This document shows positions 1 through 7,366 of a stretch of 10,160 nucleotides of DNA, one piece after another. Below the pieces are notes generated by a model. The model had not been told where the DNA came from and searched no databases. It saw only the letters and a program-made list of their open reading frames with translations. The DNA comes from Oscillospiraceae bacterium (lineage in GTDB: Bacteria; Bacillota_A; Clostridia; Oscillospirales; CAG-272): assembly GCA_015063445.1 (NCBI GenBank), contig SVUD01000054.1, positions 1 to 10,160 on the forward strand, given 5' to 3'. Every line of letters begins with the position of its first letter. Position 1 is the stretch's first letter. Position numbers and translations under genes: made by a program.

Positions 1-2061
1 CTCGGCGACCGCAAAAACATGGTATTTATGGGCTCGACGGTTGTATACGGAAGAGGTCAGGCTGTCATCGTCGGTACGGGAATGGATACCGAAATGGGAA
101 AAATCGCAGACGCTCTTTCTCAGGCTCAGGAGGGAAAGACTCCTCTTCAAATCAAGCTTGCGGGACTTTCTAAAATATTGACCTATCTCGTAATCGGTAT
201 TTGCTTCGTTATTTTCGGCGTTCAGCTTATCAGATACGGCGTAGGCTTTAACACTATTATTTCATCGTTTATGCTCGCGATATCTCTTGCCGTGGCGGCT
301 ATTCCCGAAGGCCTTGCGACAGTCGTAACGATAGTTCTTTCAATCGGCGTTACCAATATGTCAAAGCGCAACGCTATCATAAGAAAGCTTACCGCTGTTG
401 AAACGCTTGGCTGCACGCAGATAATCTGCTCGGATAAAACGGGAACGCTCACGCAGAACAAAATGACCGTGGTTGAATATGATTCGGCGTCTCTCGATAT
501 GATAGCAACGGCAATGTCTCTTTGCTCGGACGCAGAGGTTGACGGCTCGGGTGAGGTAACGGGTGAGCCCACTGAGGCGGCTCTTGTAAAATTCGCGTAC
601 GATAACGGTATGCCTAAATACGAGCTTGTTAAAAAAGCTCCGAGAATCGCCGAGGCTCCGTTTGACTCTATGAGAAAAATGATGTCAACAATTCACCAAA
701 CAGACACCGTTATCCGTCAATACACAAAGGGAGCGCCCGACGAAATTCTCAAAAAATGCAAAACAATATTTACAAAAGACGGCATAAGACCTCTTACCGA
801 CGATGATTTAAAATCAATATTAGCTGTGAACAAGCAGTATGCCGATAAGGCTCTCAGAGTTCTCGCCTGCGCTTTTTGCGACTACGACGAGCTTCCCTCC
901 GACACCTCGCCCGAGGCTATTGAAAACGAGCTTTGCTATATCGGTCTTGTCGGAATGATAGACCCTGTAAGACCCGAGGTTAAATCTGCAATCGACGAGT
1001 GCCGTATGGCAGGCATCAGACCGATAATGATAACCGGAGATCACATTGATACCGCAGTGGCGATAGCTATGGAGATCGGGATAATATCTGACAAATCCGA
1101 GGCTATAACCGGCTCGGAGCTTGATAAAATTTCAGATGAGGATTTCGAAGCTCTCGTTGAAAACTATTCCGTTTACGCGCGAGTTCAACCCGAGCATAAA
1201 ACCCGTATAGTTAACGCATGGCGTAAAAAAGGAATGGTTACGGCGATGACGGGCGACGGCGTTAACGACGCTCCTTCCATAAAAAATGCCGATATCGGTA
1301 TCGGAATGGGAATAACCGGAACCGACGTTACGAAAAACGTTGCCGATATGATTCTCGCGGACGACAATTTCGCGACCATCGTTGCGGCAGCGGGAGAAGG
1401 CAGACGTATATACGACAACATATGCAAATCAATTCAGTTTCTCTTAGCGTCCAATCTCTCCGAGGTTTTGTCTATATTCTTCGCAACCCTTATAGGCTTC
1501 ACGATTTTCCAACCCGTTCAGCTCTTATGGATAAATCTTATAACAGACTGCTTCCCCGCGCTTGCTCTCGGTATGGAAAAGGCAGAGGCCGACCTTATGA
1601 AGCGTAAGCCTCGTGACTCAAAGCAAGGAATATTTGCTAACGGTCTGGGATTTGCGGTCTTCTATCAAGGCGCGCTCGTTACGTTAATAACTCTTGCTTC
1701 GTACTTTATAGGTCACTACCTCGAAACAGGAAACTTTAACGTTCATCAGTCGAGCCTTCACGGAACTACGATGGCGTTCCTCACACTCGCAATGTGCGAG
1801 GTATTCCACTCGTTCAATATGCGTTCGCTTCACGGCTCGATATTCACCATAAAGGGACAGAACAAATGGCTTTGGGGCGCGGGAATCCTCTCCTTGATCC
1901 TCTCCTCCGCTGTAGTTCTTATCAAGCCCCTCGCAAATGTATTTGATATGGTTGCTATCGGCGCTGAGGAATTCTTTATCGCGCTTCTTCTCGGCTTCTC
2001 AATAATTCCTCTCGTAGAGATTATTAAGCTCATTCAAAGAAAATGCGCTAAAAAAGCGTAA
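1..2061 (+). CDS. Calcium-transporting P-type ATPase, C-terminal part (5' end outside window)
   Basis: Membrane pump that couples ATP hydrolysis to Ca2+ export. The reading frame is open from base 1, so the gene begins upstream; the ATG at 19 is internal. Numbering from the first visible codon, I see the end of the actuator-domain region, M3-M4 with IPEGLA (101-106), the phosphorylation motif DKTGTLT with Asp145, TGEPTEAAL in the nucleotide domain, KGAPDE (243-248), MITGDH, the hinge motif TGDGVNDAP (417-425), and six C-terminal membrane segments. Likely Ca2+ ligands match the SERCA pattern: Glu103 in M4, Asn485 and Glu488 in M5 (SNLSEV), Asn512 and Asp516 in M6 (NLITD), Glu600 in M8. Both Ca2+ sites of the type II family therefore appear intact. 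The missing part is the N-terminus, M1-M2 and most of the actuator domain. It is convergent with the GH2 gene and shows no link to the sugar genes. Type II Ca2+-ATPase is the firm call; the exact subtype is less sure. Confidence 0.95.
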   Translation, partial: LGDRKNMVFMGSTVVYGRGQAVIVGTGMDTEMGKIADALSQAQEGKTPLQIKLAGLSKILTYLVIGICFVIFGVQLIRYGVGFNTIISSFMLAISLAVAAIPEGLATVVTIVLSIGVTNMSKRNAIIRKLTAVETLGCTQIICSDKTGTLTQNKMTVVEYDSASLDMIATAMSLCSDAEVDGSGEVTGEPTEAALVKFAYDNGMPKYELVKKAPRIAEAPFDSMRKMMSTIHQTDTVIRQYTKGAPDEILKKCKTIFTKDGIRPLTDDDLKSILAVNKQYADKALRVLACAFCDYDELPSDTSPEAIENELCYIGLVGMIDPVRPEVKSAIDECRMAGIRPIMITGDHIDTAVAIAMEIGIISDKSEAITGSELDKISDEDFEALVENYSVYARVQPEHKTRIVNAWRKKGMVTAMTGDGVNDAPSIKNADIGIGMGITGTDVTKNVADMILADDNFATIVAAAGEGRRIYDNICKSIQFLLASNLSEVLSIFFATLIGFTIFQPVQLLWINLITDCFPALALGMEKAEADLMKRKPRDSKQGIFANGLGFAVFYQGALVTLITLASYFIGHYLETGNFNVHQSSLHGTTMAFLTLAMCEVFHSFNMRSLHGSIFTIKGQNKWLWGAGILSLILSSAVVLIKPLANVFDMVAIGAEEFFIALLLGFSIIPLVEIIKLIQRKCAKKA

Positions 2062-2074
2062 CTTTCAGCAATAT

Positions 2075-2119
2075 AAAAAATCGGCTATCCCGCCTTTGAG
2101 GTTGGGATAGCCGATTTTT
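2075..2119. terminator. Bidirectional rho-independent terminator
   Basis: A perfect 11-bp stem (TCGGCTATCCC at 2081-2091 with GGGATAGCCGA at 2104-2114) encloses a 12-nt loop. It is flanked by six A on the left and five T on the right, so both transcripts end in a U tract after a G/C-rich stem. It lies in the 73-base gap between the convergent Ca2+-ATPase and GH2 genes and should stop both. Confidence 0.93.
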
Positions 2120-2134
2120 AGTGACGTGTATTAA

Positions 2135-4411
2135 TTAGTTCTTAGGCTTCTTGATTCTGTTAAGCTTTTTATTCATCTTAAGGAGCTCTTCCTTTGTGAA
2201 GGAAATGTTCATCATTCCCATCATACTCGTAAGTCTTAAAACGGTGAAGCCGCTCATCATCTGCATAAGTCCACCGTCAGACGCCTTCAAATCAACGTCA
2301 AAGCCGCCGGACTTTTTACCTTCCGCTTTCTCCTTCTTGTTAGCATTCATCTTTTTCTTAAGCTTAAGGCCGACGCCGACGAACCAAAGCTTTCCTTTGG
2401 CAGTCTTCATAATATCGCCTATCTTATCGTTAAGCGAGAAGCGTCCCTCCGGAGCGTCGATATCGAACCAGTTGAGAACCGCGCCCTTTTCTACGAGAAC
2501 GTAATCCATATTCATCTCGTCAACCTTGCGGATAGTTCCCTCGTCTGTAAGCTCGCCCGCTTTTGCGACTATCGTGCTTTCACCAACGTTCTTTACGTCG
2601 AAGTAGAAGAAATGATCCTCTGCCGTCTTTTTGCCTATGCTCTCGCCGTTAACGAAGAGCTCTACCTCGGGAAGATTCGAATAAACCGTTACTTTGGTTA
2701 CGTCCTCAACTCTGTCAACGTATCTCTTGCCCGCAAGGTGAACAAAGGGATCAACCTCAGCAGACACGAGCCAAGCCTTATAAGCGTAGAAAGCATCCTT
2801 TTTGTACTTTCTGTCCATCGTTATAAGTCCCTTGTGATTCTGTCCGTTTTCGCCGCCCTCCGCTCTCGCGTCCGCGCCAAAGTCGAACATATTCCATACG
2901 TGAGTCGCCCACATATATTTTCTTGTGAAGAACTGCTTTATAAGCTCTTCGTGATAGTACGCCTGATATTCCTCTGTATAATCGCCCTGCTTAGGATCGC
3001 TCGTGTGCCAATTCAGAGCCTCACATCCGTACTCGGAGCAGCCGATCGGAATGGTGGGATGCATTTCGTGGAACTTATCGAACCAAGGACCGTTCATAGT
3101 GGTATCGCCGCCGTACCAGCCGAAGTAGTGGTTGTACGAAACAACGTCGGGGATTTGGAGATATGGATCGTCCATTTTGCACATAGAAACCGCCGCAATA
3201 GTGGTCTTACGCGTTTTATCCATAGAATGAACGAGGTCGTTGAGTATACGGTGGTTTTCGAGAAGGTCGTCGTCGGAGCCTCCTATAGATATCTCATTGG
3301 AGAGTCCCCATACAACTATACACGGGTGGTTGTAATTCTGAGAAATAAGCTCGGTCATCTGCGATATTGTGTTCTCACGGCCGCTTGGCATATGCTTTGA
3401 GATATAAGGTATCTCAGCCCAGATAACAAGTCCCTTTTCGTCGCAAAGGTCATAGAAATACTGATCGTGCTGGTAGTGGGCAAGACGGATGGTCGTAGCT
3501 CCTACCTCCATTATAAGATCAATATCCTCAGCGTGATGCTCGGGAAGAAGAGCGTTTCCTACGCCCCATCTATCCTGGTGGCGTGATACTCCGCGAAGAG
3601 GATACTCTTCTCCGTTAAGTATAAAGCCGTTATTTGGATCGATTTCATAGCTGCGGCATCCGAAACGGCTGCAAACGTTATCCACGACATCCGCGTTTTC
3701 AACTATCTCAGCCTCACAGCAGTAAAGATAGGGATCGCGTCTTCCGTGCCAAAGATGAACGTCTTTGATTTCAAAGTTAACCTTCGTCTCTTTTGATTCT
3801 ATTTTGTAGAGCTCATTTTCGTCTTTGTCGTATATAGTGTAAACTATAGTTTGCTTATCGGTGAGATTTTTTACATAAACCTCAACTTCAACAGTCGCAT
3901 CCTTGCCATTCACGGTAGGTGTGATTTTTATTCCGGGAGCGCCAAAATAATCAAGATCAAAGTGGGAATTACTCACACAAACAAGATTTACGCCTCTGTA
4001 GAGACCGCCGTAGAAGGTAAAGTCTGCCATCTGAGGATAAACCGTTTCGTTGGGTGAGTTGTCTACTATTACCGCAATTTCAGCCTCGTCACCGAGTTCG
4101 TCGGTTATATTCACTCTCCAGGTCGAATATCCGCCGTCGTGATGAGCGAGCTTCTTTCCGTTAACAAAAACGTCAGCGGACGAATTTGCTCCTCTGAATT
4201 CAAGATAGTAAAGATCCGATGCGGGTAAGGTTGATTTCGTAAGAGTCTTTTTGTAAAGACAAGAACCGCGGAAATAGTCGTTTCCACCGTCGAATCCGTC
4301 CTCCGCGTTCCACGTATGAGGAAGATTTATCAAAGCTCCGTCAGCGGCGCTGATATCCGTCGTGTTTTTAATGAAAAGCCAAGAGTCGTTAAGACTTACA
4401 GTATTTCTCAT
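2135..4411 (-). CDS. Glycoside hydrolase family 2, beta-galactosidase-like
   Basis: A retaining exo-glycosidase of 758 residues with no signal peptide, so cytoplasmic. Domains in order: N-terminal jelly-roll sugar-binding domain (about 1-150, with LPHTWN and YFRGSCLY), Ig-like sandwich (about 155-255), TIM barrel (about 257-550), a second Ig-like domain (about 570-640, with VELFVNG), and a C-terminal region (about 655-758) I cannot assign. The catalytic acid/base is Glu373 in WGLSNEI. The nucleophile is Glu460 in IGCSEYG. The stretch MFDFGADARAEGG-NHKGL (508-529) is typical of Firmicutes beta-galactosidases. Asn525 and Lys527 form an NxK pair like that of beta-glucuronidases, but related galactosidases carry it too, so beta-glucuronidase remains an alternative. 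The gene follows the GPH symporter by 87 bases on the same strand, which suggests it hydrolyses the imported glycoside. The start is the only reasonable ATG in the frame. The C-terminal tail has a Lys-rich linker (683-700). Confidence 0.9.
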   Translation of the reverse strand: MRNTVSLNDSWLFIKNTTDISAADGALINLPHTWNAEDGFDGGNDYFRGSCLYKKTLTKSTLPASDLYYLEFRGANSSADVFVNGKKLAHHDGGYSTWRVNITDELGDEAEIAVIVDNSPNETVYPQMADFTFYGGLYRGVNLVCVSNSHFDLDYFGAPGIKITPTVNGKDATVEVEVYVKNLTDKQTIVYTIYDKDENELYKIESKETKVNFEIKDVHLWHGRRDPYLYCCEAEIVENADVVDNVCSRFGCRSYEIDPNNGFILNGEEYPLRGVSRHQDRWGVGNALLPEHHAEDIDLIMEVGATTIRLAHYQHDQYFYDLCDEKGLVIWAEIPYISKHMPSGRENTISQMTELISQNYNHPCIVVWGLSNEISIGGSDDDLLENHRILNDLVHSMDKTRKTTIAAVSMCKMDDPYLQIPDVVSYNHYFGWYGGDTTMNGPWFDKFHEMHPTIPIGCSEYGCEALNWHTSDPKQGDYTEEYQAYYHEELIKQFFTRKYMWATHVWNMFDFGADARAEGGENGQNHKGLITMDRKYKKDAFYAYKAWLVSAEVDPFVHLAGKRYVDRVEDVTKVTVYSNLPEVELFVNGESIGKKTAEDHFFYFDVKNVGESTIVAKAGELTDEGTIRKVDEMNMDYVLVEKGAVLNWFDIDAPEGRFSLNDKIGDIMKTAKGKLWFVGVGLKLKKKMNANKKEKAEGKKSGGFDVDLKASDGGLMQMMSGFTVLRLTSMMGMMNISFTKEELLKMNKKLNRIKKPKN

Positions 4412-4425
4412 AATTTCTTTAATTT

Positions 4426-4430
4426 CTCCT
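4426..4430 (-). promoter_or_regulatory. Distant ribosome binding site of the GH2 gene
   Basis: AGGAG on the - strand lies 14 bases before the ATG at 4411, longer than the 6-9 bases seen at the other starts in this window. No closer Shine-Dalgarno site is visible. Translation of the second gene may therefore be weak, or help may come from structure in the intergenic leader. Confidence 0.6.
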
Positions 4431-4452
4431 AAATTAAAATTATTTTCGTAAA

Positions 4453-4486
4453 TTCAAGGGCATTTCAAAATTCGAATGCCCTTGAA
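4453..4486 (-). terminator. Intercistronic hairpin between symporter and GH2 genes
   Basis: A perfect 12-bp inverted repeat (TTCAAGGGCATT at 4453-4464, AATGCCCTTGAA at 4475-4486) has a 10-nt loop. On the - strand it follows the symporter stop codon by about a dozen bases. It is not followed directly by a U tract (TTTACG, then A/T-rich sequence), so it looks more like a partial terminator or an mRNA-processing or 3'-end-protecting hairpin than a full stop. This would set symporter and glycosidase transcripts at different levels. Confidence 0.65.
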
Positions 4487-4495
4487 ACGTTTCAA
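4482..4495. promoter_or_regulatory. LacI-type palindrome
   Basis: TTGAAACGTTTCAA is a perfect 14-bp palindrome with the AANCGNTT core and central CG common in LacI-family operators. It sits between the symporter stop codon and the GH2 gene and shares five bases with the intercistronic hairpin. It could be an operator for an internal promoter or a roadblock site. No regulator gene is in the window, so the binding protein is unknown. Confidence 0.4.
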
Positions 4496-4498
4496 TAA

Positions 4499-6082
4499 TT
4501 ATTCCGCCGAGCCTTCCGCAGCCTTTCTTGCCGCAAGCTCTTCGTTCATCTGTTCAAGGGTCTTTTTATCAAGGTTATAGATAAACGCAAGACCGACAAA
4601 CTGAAGGATGGCGCTGAAGAGATAAAGTCCCGCAACAAGCCAACACATATTGTGAGCGGTAGCTGCATCCTGTCCGATAGTTCCGTACTTAGCCTGATAG
4701 CCAAGCCATCCCATTATGAGAAGAACTACCGAAGGACCTATGCCCTGCGCAAGCTTTCTGAAGAAGGAATGCAACGAATAAACCGTTCCCTCCTCGCGAG
4801 TTCCGAATTTCCACTCATTGTAATCAATAGCGTCACCCATCATCGCCCAGGAAACGCAGGTGTATATACCCATTCCGAAGCCGAAGATAGCAAGCGCAAT
4901 GAGGTAAAGCACGAGCGCTACGGTAACGTTCTTAACAAGCGGGAATATGAACATAAGCACTCCGCCAATGACCGATACGGCGGCTCCGATTACGGAAGCC
5001 TCCTTTTTACCGTACTTTTTAACGATTTTCGTAATGAACGGCATAAACGCGAACATCGGCAAGAAGCCTATCATCTGCACTACGCCCGACATTTTTGCCA
5101 TATTAAAGTAGGTTGCGAACATTATTGTATTTGCGGTGGTCGCGGCATTCATACCGAGGAACATTCCCATAGCCGCCAAGGTTACGCCAACTGCGGGACG
5201 GTTCTTCATAAACTTACCAAAGGACTTGAAGATGTTTATCTTCTCACCGGTGCTTTCATTGGTTTTAACGGTATTTTCATCAACGCGAACCGTGATCATC
5301 TTAAGCATAAACATAAATGCCACAAAGCCTATGATACCCATTATGATAGCGGCAAGAAAAACTCTGTTTCCAATAAGTATCTCAACCTGCTTACCGGTAA
5401 GAGGGCTAAGGACCTCATCTCCAATTTCGTAAGGAAGCTTCGTGTTGGGATTAATAAGGAAGGACTCCTTGCTTACGCCCTCGGGGATCTCTATCTGACC
5501 AAGGAAATCTGAATTTCCCTTGTAAGTTACCTTCTGCCAGATAAGCATTGGGAGAATAACCGTAGGAAGAACATTTCCTATCATGGAGCCTATTGATCTC
5601 CACGTTGAAAGCTGAGCGCGCTCTCCCACGTCCTCTGTAACAAGAGAAAGCATAGAGCCGTAAGGAACGTTTGCAATGGTATAGAAAGCATCCCATACAA
5701 TGTAGCCAACCACAAAGAGCATTGCCTTAACAACTACGTGAGCGTTGGGGAAAGGAAGGAATACCGCCGCTCCGCCTACCAGAAGTCCGCACGCTCCTAT
5801 GAAGATGTAGGTTTTAAATTTGCCGTTTTTGTATTTTCTTTTGTCATTGTCGATAAGAGTACCGATGAGAGGATCGTTTACAGCATCCCATATCTGAACG
5901 ATAAGAAGCAGCGCGGAGAGCAACCCTGTTTCGATCATCATAAATACAAGCCAAAAGGTCTGCACAGTACTTTTGAGCGAGAAGCTCATGTTGCATCCGA
6001 GGTCGCCTGCGGCATAAGCAAGCTTATCACGAATGCCGAATTTTCGATGCCCCGAGGCATCGAGAGCAATTTCTTTTCTCAT
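4499..6082 (-). CDS. GPH-family (MelB-type) sugar:cation symporter
   Basis: A 527-residue inner-membrane symporter of the glycoside-pentoside-hexuronide branch of the MFS, with about 12 membrane helices. Signature stretches are QIWDAVNDPLIG (63-74), whose Asp66 and Asp70 align with the cation-site Asp55 and Asp59 of MelB; IANVPYGSMLSLVTEDVGERAQLSTWR (136-162); and DYNEWKFGTREEGTVYS (420-436). The position of MelB Asp124 appears to be Asn138, as in many non-melibiose members. Residues about 184-239, between TM5 and TM6, form an unusually long hydrophilic loop predicted to face outward. The start is set by AAGGAG six bases before the ATG at 6082; an upstream ATG at 6118 has no such site and would add a Lys-rich extension. 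It is the first gene of the operon with the GH2 enzyme, so a beta-galactoside or similar glycoside is the likely cargo. Substrate cannot be read from sequence. Confidence 0.92.
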   Translation of the reverse strand: MRKEIALDASGHRKFGIRDKLAYAAGDLGCNMSFSLKSTVQTFWLVFMMIETGLLSALLLIVQIWDAVNDPLIGTLIDNDKRKYKNGKFKTYIFIGACGLLVGGAAVFLPFPNAHVVVKAMLFVVGYIVWDAFYTIANVPYGSMLSLVTEDVGERAQLSTWRSIGSMIGNVLPTVILPMLIWQKVTYKGNSDFLGQIEIPEGVSKESFLINPNTKLPYEIGDEVLSPLTGKQVEILIGNRVFLAAIIMGIIGFVAFMFMLKMITVRVDENTVKTNESTGEKINIFKSFGKFMKNRPAVGVTLAAMGMFLGMNAATTANTIMFATYFNMAKMSGVVQMIGFLPMFAFMPFITKIVKKYGKKEASVIGAAVSVIGGVLMFIFPLVKNVTVALVLYLIALAIFGFGMGIYTCVSWAMMGDAIDYNEWKFGTREEGTVYSLHSFFRKLAQGIGPSVVLLIMGWLGYQAKYGTIGQDAATAHNMCWLVAGLYLFSAILQFVGLAFIYNLDKKTLEQMNEELAARKAAEGSAE

Positions 6083-6088
6083 TTTTTT

Positions 6089-6094
6089 CTCCTT
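6089..6094 (-). promoter_or_regulatory. Ribosome binding site of the symporter gene
   Basis: AAGGAG on the - strand, six bases from the ATG at 6082. It fixes the symporter start there rather than at the in-frame ATG 36 bases upstream. Confidence 0.85.
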
Positions 6095-6096
6095 TT

Positions 6097-6113
6097 TTGT
6101 ATTGCGTTTACAA
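6097..6113. promoter_or_regulatory. LacI-like operator, copy 1
   Basis: TTGTATTGCGTTTACAA has TTGTA/TACAA inverted arms. Read on the - strand it contains TGTAAACG, the TGNAANCG half-site of LacI/CcpA-type operators. It lies in the predicted 5' leader of the symporter, just upstream of its ribosome binding site, where a bound repressor would block transcription. A second copy of its core is at 6216-6228. The right half departs from the CcpA (cre) consensus by one base of spacing. Confidence 0.45.
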
Positions 6114-6136
6114 ATCAAACAAAAGCATTTTTAATT

Positions 6137-6152
6137 TGTTGATTCATCAACA
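6137..6152. promoter_or_regulatory. 16-bp palindromic operator at the symporter start site
   Basis: TGTTGATTCATCAACA is a perfect palindrome, with seven-base arms around TC-A/T symmetry at the centre (TGTTGAT-TC-ATCAACA). It begins about six bases past the predicted -10 box of the - strand promoter and so covers the likely transcription start, the classic place for a repressor. I do not recognise the regulator. It differs from the LacI-like sites nearby, so two regulators may act here. Confidence 0.5.
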
Positions 6153-6157
6153 TATAC

Positions 6158-6186
6158 AATATATCATATCTTTGAAAAATATTCAA
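6158..6186 (-). promoter_or_regulatory. Promoter of the symporter-GH2 operon
   Basis: On the - strand, TTGAAT (6186-6181) is followed after 17 bases by TATATT (6163-6158). TGA directly before it gives an extended -10. The start would fall near 6151, leaving a leader of about 70 bases. Confidence 0.7.
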
Positions 6187-6215
6187 TAGCTTTTTGTGTT
6201 ATTTTAACAGTTTTT

Positions 6216-6228
6216 TATTGCGTTTTCA
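6216..6228. promoter_or_regulatory. LacI-like operator, copy 2
   Basis: TATTGCGTTTTCA repeats 12 of 13 bases of copy 1 (6100-6112). On the - strand it reads TGAAAACGCAATA, again with the TGNAAACG half-site. It ends ten bases before the -35 box of the esterase promoter. The 116-bp offset between copies is close to a whole number of helical turns, which would suit looping or shared control of both divergent units. Confidence 0.4.
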
Positions 6229-6238
6229 CTTAAATATC

Positions 6239-6267
6239 TTGACAAAAAAGACTTTTTCTGCTAAAAT
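6239..6267 (+). promoter_or_regulatory. Sigma-A promoter of the esterase gene
   Basis: Consensus TTGACA (6239-6244), a 17-base spacer and TAAAAT (6262-6267). The start should lie near 6274. The spacer itself holds the symmetric sequence AAAAAGACTTTTT (6245-6257), which could be a binding site or only an A/T tract. Confidence 0.85.
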
Positions 6268-6291
6268 CATACTGGTAATATATTTATACAA

Positions 6292-6297
6292 GAAGGA
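6292..6297 (+). promoter_or_regulatory. Ribosome binding site of the esterase gene
   Basis: GAAGGA seven bases before the ATG at 6305. It decides the start in favour of the signal-peptide form. Confidence 0.75.
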
Positions 6298-6304
6298 AAG
6301 TGCT

Positions 6305-7246
6305 ATGACTATATTTAAAAAAATCCTTACCACCGCCTTGATGCTTATCTGCTTGGCGGTTACAGCCTTTGCTGTAATTGAGCATCTTACAGATTATTAC
6401 GACAAGGGTATGGAGTTTACCGTAAACGATACGCTCCCTAACGGCGAGGGCAAAAAGGCGCGCGTTATTCTTCTCGCTGGCCAGTCAAATGCTTGCGGTT
6501 GCTCGAGAGACGAATATCTTAAGCAAAACGTTTCGGAGGAAAAGTACGCCGAGTATCAGAACGGATACGATAACGTTTATATCAATTATTCTGTGACGAA
6601 TTATGAACAGTCCGGTGAATTCGTTAAGTGCGGAGCAAATCAGGGCGAGCCCGGCGGTTACTTCGGTCCTGAGCTCGGTATGGCGGAAAAGCTTAACGAG
6701 CTTTATCCCGATGAAACCTTCTTTATTGTAAAGTTTGCGTGGGGCGGCTCGAATCTTCACGAGCAATGGCGTTCTCAGTCAAGTTTCGGAAAGAGCGGCG
6801 AGCTCTATAGAAACTTTATCAGCTTCGTTCATACGAGTATGGATTATCTCATTTCTAAAAATTATGACGTAAAAATCGAAGGCTTGTGCTGGATGCAGGG
6901 TGAATCCGATGCTACCACGGAGCGTCATGCAAAGAGATACGAAAGGCTCTCTAAGGACTTCGTCAAGGATATCAGAAGCAGACTTTCCGACTATGCGGCA
7001 AGCGACGGTATCGCTTTCATTGACGCTTACATATCAGAGCATTGGCCTCAGTATAAGCTTCTCAACGAATCTAAACAGGGTGTAGCAGACTCCTCAAGTA
7101 TGAATCGTGTCATCGATACGATTTCAGAGGGACTCACCTGCTCCAATGAGCCGAGTGACAATCCAGATATTGCACACTACGATTCCCTTTCGGAAATCAA
7201 GCTCGGGCATCTTTTTATTGAAAATATTGCAGATTACTTAAACTGA
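6305..7246 (+). CDS. Exported SASA/SGNH-type carbohydrate esterase
   Basis: A 313-residue protein resembling the sialate O-acetylesterase / CE6 acetylxylan esterase family, which remove O-acetyl groups from glycans. The N-terminus is a signal peptide (Lys5-Lys6, hydrophobic 7-22, AFA at 21-23 as a likely signal-peptidase I site), so it should act outside the membrane; it could also stay as an anchor. Family motifs are GQSN (59-62, nucleophile Ser61), GGSNLHEQW (147-155), WMQGESDA (196-203) and DIAHYDSLSEIKLG (288-301), with Asp288 and His291 completing the triad. Length is normal for a single-domain member. The start at 6305 is chosen for GAAGGA seven bases upstream and the promoter at 6239-6267; an ATG at 6194 lies upstream of that promoter and would bury the signal peptide. 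The gene is divergent from the symporter-GH2 operon and followed by an epimerase gene, suggesting deacylation of a glycan before uptake. Natural substrate is unknown. Confidence 0.82.
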   Translation: MTIFKKILTTALMLICLAVTAFAVIEHLTDYYDKGMEFTVNDTLPNGEGKKARVILLAGQSNACGCSRDEYLKQNVSEEKYAEYQNGYDNVYINYSVTNYEQSGEFVKCGANQGEPGGYFGPELGMAEKLNELYPDETFFIVKFAWGGSNLHEQWRSQSSFGKSGELYRNFISFVHTSMDYLISKNYDVKIEGLCWMQGESDATTERHAKRYERLSKDFVKDIRSRLSDYAASDGIAFIDAYISEHWPQYKLLNESKQGVADSSSMNRVIDTISEGLTCSNEPSDNPDIAHYDSLSEIKLGHLFIENIADYLN

Positions 7247-7366
7247 TCAAAGCCCAAACAACGTTTTAAAGCAGAAACAATCGCATAGCAAAGCTCAAGA
7301 TATTATAACTAAACTTTACATTACAGGCATTTTACAACAGATAAGTCATTCGAGAGGCTCTAAGCA

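Noticed and set aside
19..21. ATG at 19 as the start of the Ca2+-ATPase
   Set aside because: The frame is already open from base 1 with family-typical residues (LGDRKN). The essential N-terminal part and M1-M2 are missing, so this is an internal Met.
2819..2843. NxK pair (Asn525, Lys527) as proof of a beta-glucuronidase
   Set aside because: The surrounding NHKGL and DARAEGG stretches match the beta-galactosidase-like group, which can carry the same pair. It was kept only as an alternative.
2612..3400. A 262-codon + strand frame within the GH2 gene
   Set aside because: The opposite strand encodes the full GH2 catalytic barrel with both catalytic Glu residues. The + frame has no Shine-Dalgarno site or recognisable domain.
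4652..5512. A 286-codon + strand frame within the symporter gene
   Set aside because: It is antisense to conserved GPH membrane segments. Its Tyr/His/Arg-rich composition is typical of a shadow of a hydrophobic protein.
6083..6118. Upstream ATG at 6118 for the symporter
   Set aside because: It would add 12 Lys-rich residues encoded by the Shine-Dalgarno region itself. The AAGGAG site points to 6082.
6194..6304. Upstream ATG at 6194 for the esterase
   Set aside because: It lies upstream of the consensus promoter at 6239-6267 and would place 37 residues before an obvious signal peptide.
7247..7366. Separate promoter for the epimerase gene
   Set aside because: TTTACA at 7315-7320 has no fitting -10 box at 16-18 bases, and TATTAT near 7301 has no -35 box. 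Co-transcription with the esterase is simpler.
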